A stretch of DNA of 56,284 bases. Source: Pholiota molesta. Lineage: Eukaryota; Basidiomycota; Agaricomycetes; Agaricales; Strophariaceae. Positions 11,326 through 22,083 of the stretch are shown piece by piece. Position 1 is the stretch's first letter. Each line of letters begins with the position of its first letter. The notes below the pieces were generated by a model, which did no database searches, had not been told where the DNA came from, and was given only the letters and a program-made list of their open reading frames with translations. The stretch lies in the NCBI GenBank assembly GCA_014925825.1, contig JACGCK010000264.1, forward strand, positions 1-56,284. Direction: 5' to 3'. The position numbers and the translations under genes were made by a program.

Positions 11326-11601
11326 ACGTACAATATGAATTTCTCAGTAAGTTATATATGATTGTCAAATCGATCAAGAAATGGAACATATTCCAGTAGG
11401 CAAGGCTACTCTTTCTCGCTAGCGCGACGGAAAGATCGTGGATCAGGAGATGTAGATAGTTAGCGAACAGATGCTCAGCAAGATCTGTAAGGCAATACCA
11501 TATCTTGGACATCTAAAACGCACAAGTCGAACGATCAAGCAATAGTGATAATCAATGGAACATACATATATTTCAGTACAATATGAACAATTTTATTACT
11601 T

Positions 11602-12372
11602 TCACATTTCCAGCCCGAATATCGAGCGGCCCTTCTTTGCCATCGCTGCGCTCGCGCGATTGAAAGAGCGTGGATCGGGCCCACGGCGCAGGGTAAGGCC
11701 ATGTCTGGAGGCGTTGCGTTCGTAGTAGATGCTATCCGGCAACGGCTTTCCCATGCTGATATTTTCCACCCCAAATCAGCCAAAAACAACCACGGAAGAG
11801 GAGCGATCCACCGCGAACGAATACTCACCGGCAGAAATCACACGAGCACGGCTTGCTCCCCGACCCATGGTGGTCGCACCCCCAGTTCATATCCGCGTCC
11901 GTCCCGCAGCACGTCCACCGGAACGCCTGCGGCCAGTACTTGAACAGCTTCTGCTCGTCGCCGCCGAACTCGCCCTCGAACTTCGCGCGCATCTCGTCCG
12001 CCTCCTCCTCCAGCACATGGCCCCACCCGGTGCCCTCCTGCGCGTTGGGCCAGGTGATGAGCTCGAGGTCGCCCTCGTGGCGGTTGCCGTCGCGGCACTT
12101 GCGGTGCTTGTCGTACCACTTCGGGGCGCCGGGCGCGGGCGCGGAGGGGACGACGGCGCCGCACTTGGGTTTGTGGGTCTTCCAGTCCGCGGCCTGGCAC
12201 TCGCGGCCTGCGTGGACGCGTTAGAGCAACGTTAGAGCTTGATGGAAGGGGCTGAGGAGAAGGTGGGTGGCGTACCGCAGTAGAAACGATCGCGGCAGCG
12301 CCCGCAGCGCTTGATCTCCGCCTCGGATTCGGGCTTGTTGCACACAGAGCAGGACAGGGCGCTCGGTGGCAT
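11602..12372 (-). CDS. MYND zinc-finger protein
   Basis: Three exons (12372-12276, 12207-11829, 11755-11602) join in phase to 209 aa. The N-terminus is a complete MYND finger: CSVCNKPESE, then CGRCRDRFYC, then GRECQAADWKTHKPKCG, with the expected Cys/His spacing (residues about 8-47); intron 1 interrupts the finger. MYND domains bind proline-rich partners. The second half carries another Cys/His cluster (WTCCGTDADMNWGCDHHG, then CSCDFCRMGK), likely a second zinc site, and a basic tail (RHGLTLRRGPDPRSF). Introns are 68 and 73 nt. Function unknown beyond protein or zinc binding. A MITE-like element sits 50 bp upstream of the ATG and could affect the promoter. The last exon and 3' flank are copied near 6.7 kb. 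Confidence 0.85.
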
Positions 12373-12424
12373 CGTCGATGTGGTGGTAGTCTAGTTGAAC
12401 AGAGCTGAACGCGGGGAACGTTCA

Positions 12425-13213
12425 CGAGGCCCCGGGAAGCTTCGGCCATTTGTTGTCCGCGATTTTGCGTATTTGAGGCCCAAAATTTGACCGATTTCTG
12501 TCCGTTTTGTGCGTATCTGAGGGCAGAAAAGTCGAAACTTTGTCCATTTTTGTGCGTATTTGAGGCGGGCTCAACAGCAACCGCCGAGGGGCCAGCTGGG
12601 GCCTCAAACATTGTGGCGAAAAATGTCATGGCAATTTTCCCTCTTCAGCGTGATGATTCTCTCATCATGCAAATTGAAAGGCGCTTTTATATTTGCCAAG
12701 TCCTCGACATCTGGAAGCGGTGCCGGAATTTACGTGCTGCGTTGGCGGTCATAAATACCACCTCCATACCCATGCACTCGCGGACAATATCGTCTACTAC
12801 CTTGGGAGAAATGCGTAAGGCTCTGACCCCACACGCCGCCACGTCGCGGCCTCTAATGGGAATGCTACTCAGAGCACTCGGTCAGTTATTGCAGACAAAT
12901 TGGAGAAACAACTTGGAAACAACACCCTTGAAAATTCGCATTCCAGGGGGTAGAGAGGTGGAAGGTAACAAGTAGCTGTAGTTTCTTGTTTTACTAGTAT
13001 CTGAAGTGCTCAATTGGGGCTTGCTAGGCCCTAAAGCCGCCATTTACTGTTCGAAACGACGAAATTGGAGAAATTGGAGAAATTTCCTTTTTTAGAACAC
13101 ACGTGACAGCCTCTGTCCGAATCTGCGTATTTGACGGCCAAAAATTTGCGTATTTGAGGCCAATTTTCGACGATTTCGCGGACAGGAAACATAGGGAGCT
13201 TCCCGGGGCCTCG
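12425..13213. mobile_element. MITE-like element with TIRs and TTCA duplication
   Basis: The ends are a 17-bp perfect terminal inverted repeat, CGAGGCCCCGGGAAGCT. TTCA flanks both sides (12421-12424 and 13214-13217), as expected for a 4-bp target-site duplication. Subterminal regions hold several copies of GCGTATTTGAGG-type words, pointing inward from both ends. The 789-bp length and the lack of a transposase frame suggest a non-autonomous DNA transposon. It lies just upstream of the MYND gene start. Confidence 0.8.
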
Positions 13214-13892
13214 TTCACGCGTCGTGCATAAATTGTTGTTTATATGTGTTGTCCGGCGCGGCCCGAGGGGCGACCCTCGTAACTCCATCTCTGGATCTCG
13301 ATTCTCCGCAACAACCCTCGACATCTCAGTTTCCTCCACATTTCTCCCACAAATTCAATGCTTTGGACAGCTGGCGCATGAAAAGGATCCTCCTCGGACA
13401 ATTCTCCCTGCTCAGAATGTTCGTCTGCTCGCTTCTCCGCCTGCTTCCTCTGGCGTATCCGGCGCGACTTCTGTGACGCCGTTCCCAGGTAGGCCGCTCT
13501 AAGTCTTGCGCACGCCGGCAACGCGGCGCGTGTTCCTGTATGTTGCTGCGCATGGGGGCCAGGTTATTGTCACGCGGATGGGCGGGCGCTAGGTAGGGAG
13601 CGGCACTGTCTAACTACTAGTACTTGGTGAGAGAATATATTGTTGATTTGCTATACTGTTTCACCAATTTAAATTGACATCGCTATAGTTGTGGATGGTG
13701 GAATGGCACGAATGTTTCTACAGTAGAGTACATGCTCAGCTTATCAGTACTCACTTCGATATGAATGATCGAGATAAAATGTAAACAAAATTATATGCTT
13801 GATGAGAAGAAGGACTCTGATATGAAAGAGAATCAAATACCCACTATGCTTCCCATTAACAATTGATAAAGGAATAGGAATATACATGGTGT

Positions 13893-14561
13893 CTACCAGC
13901 CCCATACAGCACGCCGCACCTCCACAGGTCCCTCCTCTTCACATCCTACAACCATCTCATCCGTGACGAATTTTCGAACTTCCGATATCAGCAGACTTCT
14001 CTGGGTACGTTCGGCCACCATATCGATTAGCTCCGATGTTTCTGACAACATGAAGGTGACCTCCCGGACTATGCTCGTGGGGTACTTCAAATCAAAATCA
14101 AGCCACCGGCTGGACCCAAAAACCACATCGACAAACTGAAATACACTCCGCCGCCGGAGAGGGCGCTCCATCGCAAAGCGCAGATGTTCGAGGCGCGGCG
14201 CCCACTTGGCGAGCGGCGTGATGCCGTCTCTGATCGGTTCAGCAGCGTCGTTGTCGATGTAGTGCTCCTGGGCGCCGAGAAAGCAGGTGCCCAGCGAGAG
14301 CGTCGTGATCGCAGGCGCGGACAGGAGTGCCGCATGAAGCTCGGTGAGGGCGGTAGAATCGTACCACGTCATCGCCCAAGATTTGAGCGATAGCGCGCGT
14401 AGGGCGGGCAGCTGCAGGTTATCGAAGGCGGCTTTGAGTGGGTATTGTCCATGATCTTTGGAGTGCTGAAGAGAAGCGTTGATGAGGAAGGTTGCGAGGC
14501 GGGGCAGCGTGCATATCGACGGACGGGGATAGTTTTCGATGTCGTGGTCCTCGAAAATCAG
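13893..14561 (-). pseudogene. F-box/LRR-type protein, 5'-truncated
   Basis: From a plausible acceptor (TTTTCAG) at 14562-14564 to the stop there is an open frame of 222 codons. It shows leucine-rich-repeat character (LPALRALSLKSWA, APAITTLSLGTCFLG, APRLEHLRF) as in C-terminal halves of basidiomycete F-box proteins, which select targets for SCF ubiquitin ligases. No F-box or upstream exon is found: within about 20 bp of the acceptor the sequence becomes the tail of repeat copy C. The gene therefore seems to have been cut by that insertion. A shorter product from ATG 14372 is possible. Confidence 0.6.
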
Positions 14562-14584
14562 CTGAAAAGAGCCCGATTCCAGTC

Positions 14585-16315
14585 AATTTATATAACATGT
14601 CCTCAACACAGCGCTTGCAGAAAGGACTATCGAGAGCACACAGTCATTACTCAGACCCGCCCACCGCTAGTCCTCCCACGGAGCCTCAGACGATGAGGCA
14701 TTTCCCGACCAGACACCGCCCGCTAGGACCATGTCGAAGGACATACCCTCGCAGCCACCTGGTCATGCGCCACCCGTCGTTCCCAAGGCTCCGTGTTCCT
14801 CCCAGCAGGGAGCGAGCATCAGCTCATCCGCATCCTATGCACGCCGCCTGGATCCGATGCCTCCGATGGACAAGAGAACGCTATCGCTGCGAAATTTTTG
14901 AACGCAGTAAGTAGCATTGGCCTCGAGCCTCGGAACATCACCAAAAAATCAGTTCACAATATCACATAGAGAGTGCCTTCGGTTTACTGGATGTGTACAC
15001 CGCGCTACCCCATTCCCAATGTCGATTTGGACACTCATTCTGTACCGATGGACGTCAGCCCGAGACACGCGTCAGCTTAAAGCGGTCGCAGGCCGCGGGG
15101 CGCGCTGGAGCGCAGGAGGAAGTAAGGAAGGAAGGAATGGAAAAGGAAAAGGCAGAAGAAACGGAACGACGGCGACACAGTGGAAAAAGCGCGAAGAGCG
15201 CGCGCTGTGTGCATCAACTCAACCACACCCGCACACCCAACGTGATTCAGAGCCAGACCCATCGCGCCGACGCAAGAGTGCATGAGCCCGCATTCGGAAT
15301 TCCATTCTGCATACCCATCCGCACGCACCGTCGCACGTTCTGCCCCTTCCACGCAAGTGATCTTGGCATCCGCGGGACCAGCTATGAAATCTTAAATTAC
15401 GCGCGTTGGTCGGTAGGCTGCCGCCCCACAAACGACCCGTCGTCTCGAGTCCAGACGACGGGGCAGTGTCCACCACACCACTGTGCCCAGCTCTGGGACT
15501 CGATATGCGCCGTCGGGCACCGCGTGCGAGATGGGGAAAGCGGATGGAAAGAGCAGAATGCGGGCTCTGAACTGATCAAACATCGTATCGACGATCTGTG
15601 CACCACACGTCATCCGATAAGCGCAAAGGAAGAGCGGAGTGTCGTGAGCTTATAGTGGCACCATGGAGTCTAGCTTCATAGATGGGACCGGTCAACTGGA
15701 CACCGCTCGCGATGAACATGCGGAGGACATGTCCGCTGAGGGTTCCGGGTACCCGCATCGTCACTAAGTCGTAGACTCCATGGGCCAACTACATAGTGGC
15801 AAACGACCGTTTCGAGTATCCATGTGCATCAAGCGCCATAGGTGTGTGCAAGACAAGATGGATAACAAGACAAGACGAACACGCACGTTGAAAGGCAGTT
15901 GAAAACATCACAGGCCCATCGGAGGCGCAGGACCTCGGGGAGGCACCGTGACGAAAGAGAGCACACTGGGCGTATTGAGCTAGCACGGCCGGTGGGGTCA
16001 TGCCACACCAACGTCTTGAGAATTCCCCATGCGTTGTGCACGAATGGCGAGAGAACCTGGGATCCGGTCAACGAGAATCGTCATCGATCGTGGATTCCAC
16101 TCACCTCCTGGCATACGTGTCGTCCATCCAAGTCCTGCCGCCGTCCTCCGTGCGTCCTATCTACTGTTTGAGCGTATGAGCCGTGCACATTAACAGGGAC
16201 GAGAGGAGCGAACTCGTGGATCAGAAGTCAACGGTGGCCCATGCGCGATGGTTAGGAGGCAAAAGACAGACTCGACTTGTTTGTGTATGTGCACTACGGC
16301 ACGCGCCGGTCCCGA
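14585..16315 (-). repeat. Dispersed repeat family, copy C (inverted)
   Basis: This is the most complete copy together with A, and lies in opposite orientation. The tail (TTATATAAATTGACTGG on the minus strand) abuts the truncated F-box/LRR gene; the head ends around CCGGCGCGTGCCGTAGTGCA near 16300. The block order is as in copy A. Frames in it are short and broken. Confidence 0.8.
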
Positions 16316-16629
16316 TCTGGTGTAATCACTACCAAGCAGGCATATTTGAAGAATAATAATCTTAAGCTCAATCAAATTTCGGAATTGAAGTCGCAATACT
16401 TGCATGAAATATCAGCTACATTAGTCAGAAAAAGTCGGGATATGCATCGTCCTAATGTCATTCCATAGACGAAGTTATCATCGGTAGGCACATATAAGCG
16501 TCACCGTCGTTCTTATTTCAATAAATTATCAGCAAGATCACAAGCTCAATTCAATTTCAAACATCTCAATTGCAACATTCGTGATATAATAATCGGCAAT
16601 TGTGACGAAAAACAGGGATGCATATCGCG

Positions 16630-17672
16630 TTAGAATCCTCTATACAGTGAAACCGCGCTAAACGCCGGCATCCTCCCATGCAGCGTCGTCAACTGACCAG
16701 CCCAAGGACACTGCGCGGGCAGCGACCTGCATAAGCAAGCCCCGCCATGCACATGCGTGCACGCGAGCGCCGCCGCCGATGAGCCGGCGGTTGGCAGCGC
16801 GGGAAGGGTGCGGAAGCTCGCGGGGCGCTGGTGGATCTGGCACAGATACAGGGCGTAGATACGCGCCAGGGCGATGCATTTGTACGGCTGCATTTCGTGT
16901 TCAACTCTGGACGCCGCATTGCTGGCCATGTCGCGCCATAGTTTGTAGTACGTCAACTGGGAGGAGCGATAAGTAGCGGGTTACTTGGGAAGCAACTGAG
17001 AAACGCACCCATCTCGGCAACACGCCCGGTGCAGTAAGCTTTGCGGCGACCTGGTGGAGCGGCTCTGATAGTGAGTGTTCGGCCGCTTGATCGGCGAGAC
17101 TGGTGTACCCGTGCTTCGCGCAATGGTTCAGGATTTTGAGCGGATGGTGCGGCAGTAACTGCCTGGATAATGTATAAAAATGAGCTTCGCGGGATAACAG
17201 TACAGGAGGGCAGAAGCGAGCGTACTGCATGCGCGTCGCGAACGTGTTCATCGCGCCGTACACGACGTATTTCTCCGCTGCTTCCGCCACGTCGAAGAAC
17301 AGAGAAAACTCCATGTCGAGCACCGACGGCTGGCGGTAGTTGCGGGCCTCGGGTGGGGGCTCGATGAACTGGAAGAGGACCTCGAGCGTCTTGGAGGGCT
17401 CGGACAGCTGCGCGGCGTCGGGGCCGATCATCATGTTCTCAGCGACGGCAAAGCCGGCGCTGCTCGAATTGATGTGGGTCCCATGTATCTTGAATACGAC
17501 GTGGTCTGACGAGAGGAAAGTGATGTCGGCTGTCGGATCGCAGACTGGAGAAGGAGGAAGATCGCATTAGTAAGATGACTGAATGTGCTAGTAAAAAGAC
17601 GGATGGATACATACACAGCACTGACATTCTTCGCTCTGCCTGAGGTGCAAGATTTTCAGATGAAATATCCAT
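16630..17672 (-). CDS. BTB/POZ-domain protein
   Basis: Exons 17672-17615, 17544-17009 and 16956-16630 (introns 70 and 52 nt) join to 306 aa. After a short N-terminus (MDISSENLAPQAERRMSVL) the BTB signature follows: CDPTADITFLSSDHVVFKIH at residues about 21-40, then PPEARNYRQP and a helical region with AAEKYVVYGAMNTFATRM. This is the usual layout of the very large BTB family of mushroom fungi, proposed to act as adaptors for CUL3 ubiquitin ligases or in transcription. In the last exon a better-looking continuation (RGLLMQVAARAVSLGWSVDD) lies in another frame, so a further small intron or a frameshift near 16750 is possible and the C-terminus is uncertain. Confidence 0.8.
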
Positions 17673-17964
17673 CGCGGTGAGGACAAGATTAAGTTGGTGG
17701 TTCAGGTCAAGTGAAAGGGACGCGCAACGTAAAGATGGGCAATGGGAGCAAGATCAAGAAGCTCATATTGCAGGTAAGAAGGAGGCGATGACGGTTCTGG
17801 TGGCAGCGTCATTTGGAAGCGAGAGAGCAGGCGAAGATGCAAGTCGAAACGTTGGACGTTAAACGTCGCGGCTTCGTGGACGTGAAAGGCACCTAATTAG
17901 ACCTGTATGCGGTATCTATGTCAGCGGAGCTCGATGCGACAGATAAACTTCATACATGGGATGG

Positions 17965-18196
17965 TCATCGTGTTCTGTCGCTGCTCGTGTTGACGTGGGT
18001 CCCGTGTATCTTGAAGAAGACGTGGTCCGACGAAACGAAAGTGATGTCGGCTTTCAGATCGCAGACTGGACAAGGATACAAGTCATGCATTAGGAAGATA
18101 GGCGAATGTGCAAGTGAACAAGACGGATGTGGATATACACAGCGCTGACATCCTTTGCTCTGTTTGAGGTGCAACATTTTCGGACAAAGTATCCAT
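17965..18196 (-). pseudogene. Partial tandem copy of the BTB gene head
   Basis: Exon 1 is intact (MDTLSENVAPQTEQRMSAL), the intron is in the same place, and the BTB start (CDLKADITFVSSDHVFFKIH) follows. Similarity to the full gene ends after THVNTSS and a stop comes four codons later. About 230 bp of upstream DNA (to about 18430) is also duplicated relative to 17720-17960. It can encode only about 50 residues, so it is a duplicated fragment, though its promoter may be live. Confidence 0.75.
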
Positions 18197-18430
18197 ATGG
18201 TGAGGATAAGATGGAGGATTCAAGTCAAGTAAAATGTTCGTGCAGCAGCAAAATGGGTAATGAAAGCAAGGTGGAGAAGCTCATACAGCGTCATTTGGAA
18301 GCGAGAGAGCAGGTGAGGATGCAAGTTGCGGCTTCGTGGACATAAAAGGTGCCTATTTAGACAGGTATCCGGTCTCCATATCAGCGGACCTCGATGCGAC
18401 AGATGGACTTCGTACATGGGATGGTCGTTT

Positions 18431-20800
18431 TCCAAAACAGCGCGTCTCATGGGCGATGATCGATGTCGATGAGGTCGAACGCACGCGAGAGGACGTCGAA
18501 AGCTGGTGACGAGGTCGGACCGGCGTGATCCGGCTTCTAGGCACCGTGACATGGCGGCGATGGTGCGGAATTGAAAGCCACTTTTTCATGTTTACTCTCA
18601 ACTTTCAAGCTACTCTAGCATGACGCTGGACAGGACAAGCCTACGGATTACGACTCTTCCTCTGGTACCAACTATTATGGGCGCCCAACTCGCTCAGGTC
18701 ACCGATAGGATGGTCTCTGGACTAAGAAGGAAGGTTGGAGGGGACTTCGACGCTGAGTGAAGGTTTTGATCGATGAGCTTCTCGTTTATGCACCGTCTTT
18801 GTTCTACTGACGTTCGTGCATTCAGCGTCATAGGATGGTCGTCTCCTCTTCCCTCCTTCTTCCTTGCCAATTTCCCCTGGTCCCCAACGAAACTGCATCT
18901 TGCGGTTTGTGTTCGATTAATGGCCAAGATGAAGCAAGACTCTTGACGAAGCCTTCGGGTTGCGTCAGCGTCTGGCCCGGTATAAACTGCACTCTTGGAT
19001 TTCTTCCATTTCTTCCACTCTTGCTCCCTCCTTGTCCCTGCTGTCAATGCATGTGCGATGTCCCACGACTCTCTGGAATCGAACCCAGATGTGTGTATTT
19101 ATCTTTCCCCTATGCGCACCGTCTCGTTCTTGCGAGTAGCGTCCGATGTCGATGGGCGCTCGGCGCTTGAGCTTCGAATAGCGACCACTGATGTTGTATG
19201 TGGTTGCTTCCGCATGTGATATGTCGTCGCCAGTGTGTAGATGATGGATACATCGTCGGATTCCGGCGCGCTGTGGATATCTATTCCGAGTCCATGTCCA
19301 GGCACCCTGTCAAACGTTACACGCCCCTCGGCACGTCCGCTGTGGCATATCGCAATTACTCCTTTCCCATTCCAGCTCTCAACGATCTCAACGCCGGTGC
19401 TGAAACTGCGCACATGGGGTGTCAGTCTCCTGCGTTGATTAGGTTTTATGGATGGCGTAAGGCGAGTTCGTCAGTGCTAGGGGCACGTCTCGAGGGGCGT
19501 TAATGCGTGTTAAGGCGTTTGCCTCGTTTGTTTATGAGCGTGGGCGAATGAGGCTGGCGCGGTGCGTAGTCGGACGATGCTCAGCGCTACCGTCCGAGCG
19601 CGCACTTCTTGCGGCGGGCTGGTATTTGTGTGTTCCATTATGTGGCATTTTTTGCTTCTGTCGTTTCCCCGGCCTGTACCGGGGCGCGCGCCTCCGGTCC
19701 CCCTCTACTCCGTATTTCCGTGGCGCGTTACTGTGTCTGCGTGCTAGGTGGCGCATCGTATCCGCGTATCGATCTACACCCTCTCAATCATCGAGACCAT
19801 TCCAGAGTTTTTTTTCCTTTGCGAAGGACCTTCGGATTGATGTTGGTTATCAATCTATGCGGATACGAGCTGGACTCTATAGCCCCAGAGACCCGCGGGC
19901 GCGAAGGCCGAAAGCGGTTCGCTTCCCGGACGCAGGGTAGGCGCGTAGGATGACCCCGGTACGAATGCTTGGGCATGGCTTTTGGGCCACCAGCGCCGGT
20001 TTTACGCCGTGCGACGCAACTCTTTTTTTCGGCGCGGGCGATAGCGATCTCCTCTGGTGACTACTAGGCGTCCATAAAGCGAGGCTGCACTCCAGCCCGC
20101 GCCACCCTGAGGCTGCACCCCTCGCAAGGTCTGCCTCCGATCTCGTGGGTGAGAATGGTGCATTCCGCCGTATGGCCTCTATAGCACCGTTGGGAGGGAG
20201 TATGTGCGATGATTGTCAGTGCGTGTATCAGGTTCTTAGCGTATCCTGCAGGATAACTTGCGAAAGGTGTGCTTGTGTGTGTGTGCAGATTTTGCCGTTT
20301 GCGCCGTGTGTGTACCGCCTCCGTCCCGCTGCTGCTGTGGCCTACGAGTTCAATCACTGATAGAACTGTCTCTTCCGCCCTTTGGGACCCACGCCTTGAA
20401 TCTTGGTCGGCGGGTGCCCATTGTGTCGATGGCGCTTTCTCTCATTGGCTGGACTCTATAGCCGCAGCTCGTGGGATCTGGAGGCACGCGAAAGGAGAGA
20501 GCTCGATATTCGCGGATATGACTTATCGATATGAATAGGGACCAACTGTCACAAGGCGAGCTTTTAGAGAGATATGGCGGGCGATACACCAAGAAATCAG
20601 CCTTTCGCACATTCCCTGTCGCAAGATGAGACACTTGAGAGGGCGGATCAGTCCAATGCACGCGATCTTCGGCGCAGTTCACAGGAGGGTTGCAGGAGGG
20701 TTAAATAATTTATATTTTACAGCTTTGTGCTCGATGTGTAGGTGCTTTCGTGTACAACGTTTACAATCCTGCGCGCAGAATTAGAAAGCGGAATTGGAAG
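18431..20800. other. Gene-poor stretch
   Basis: No frame could be joined into a convincing gene. GC-rich words recur, such as GCTGGACTCTATAGCC at about 19868 and 20449, hinting at old, diverged repeats related in style to the dispersed family. A tRNA-like T-arm near 19075-19092 was not supported by the rest of a cloverleaf. Confidence 0.4.
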
Positions 20801-20802
20801 CT

Positions 20803-22083
20803 TCACGCTACCGTGACCTTCCGTTCCATTTTTTCTCGTTCGTCATCAGAACTATTATGGATATCGAGAGGGTGAGCATTATCCGGAGCCGGCTCTGTAT
20901 CCGACTGGCGGGTGGAGCGAGCATGGAACTGAAGGCCTGATAAATGGGCTGAGACGGTCGAGGGAAATGTAGTTTCGGCGCTGAGTAAAGCAACACGGGC
21001 AACCATGATAGTTGTCGACATGGCCTAGCTTAATCGTAAGATCGTTTGATAAGAGGCTGCACGCGGAATGGTCACGTACCAGGACATAAGGGACGATGTT
21101 CTCTGCGTAGGTATTGGCAGCACTATTTATTGTGTTTAATATACTGCCCGGGAGTACAACAATTATCGCATTTACCAATAAAGTGAGGGAGTTCATGGCA
21201 CCTGACTGAATGACTATATCAATGATGTGTTTGAATCTTCTTGCCGACACGCCTTCCTGCTTTGAAACAGAATAGATTCTATAGGCTATGAGTATTGTCG
21301 TGATGAGAGTGGTGGCAAATGTTATGAAGAATGCGGCTGAGAGCAAGGCATTCAGTGTGATTGATAAAGCCTCAGATACAAATTCGCCGTCTATTCCGTC
21401 AAATATTATTTCAACGAAGAATAGTGCTTCGCAGAAAACAAGAAATTTAATAGATGTTCGGTTGATTCATATGACACAAAGCTTACCAGCTTCGGTGATG
21501 ACGAGAATCAACGGCACTAATATAACGCGAATTGACCGATTCCATACGAAGAAACATCGCCAGATCTATCCATGTACATCGTAAATACAGAGAACCTGTG
21601 AGCCATCACCTACGCACCAGAAGTCCATCGGCAAGTACGAAAGCGATATAGGCCGGAGTGTCCTCCGCAACGAAAAACCAATTGGGAACGATGTATAACG
21701 ATTCGAAGACCGAATCTCGAGTGTCTCCGTTGTTGATAAACTCCCATTTCGTGTTGTACCACTGCACCCCGAAGCCGACAAGGTTGCACAGATACAGCAT
21801 CGACACAGTGGTGGGTGGTGGGAACTAGAAACCGCTGGGACGAATTCCTTGCAACTACGCATCGGAACCATCAATATCGCAGATTTGAGAAAATTTCGGA
21901 AACGTACAGTAAACGTATATAGTCGCAATGTAGATTATTGTATACAACCCTGCCATGGGTTATTCAATCTGGGAAAATATGTACGCAGGGGGTAACATAC
22001 CCATTAAAAAGGCCTGGACAAGCATGCCATTGAGGCTGTCGCTGATCTCTGATCGCTCAATGTCGACAGGTATGCCTAGTCCT
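20803..22083 (-). CDS. Multi-pass membrane protein of unknown function (7TM-like)
   Basis: Clear exons are 21824-21618, 21565-21487, 21426-21080 and 21024-20803, which join in phase. An upstream exon ends at 22001 with GIPVDIERSEISDSLNGMLV and QAFLMG, and another piece begins GLYTIIYIATIYVY near 21950. Hydrophobic helices include the IIYIATIYVY region, IAFVLADGLLIWRCFFVW, VILVPLILVITEA, AAFFITFATTLITTILIAY, LTLLVNAIIVVLPGSI and STTIMVARVALL. The C-terminal tail is polar and acidic. This matches a family widespread in mushroom fungi, predicted as seven-helix proteins, with no known ligand. The junction between the GLYTII exon and the next exon is off by one base in phase, and no start ATG is resolved, so the 5' end is incomplete or damaged. 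Confidence 0.65.

Noticed and set aside
11838..12629. Minus-strand 263-codon frame across the MYND gene
   Set aside because: Out of frame with the zinc-finger cysteines; the spliced three-exon model explains the region.
19070..19095. tRNA-like T-arm (GGTTCGATTCC with flanking TCTGG/CCAGA) on the minus strand
   Set aside because: No anticodon arm, D arm or matching acceptor stem could be drawn around it, and the loop length is wrong.
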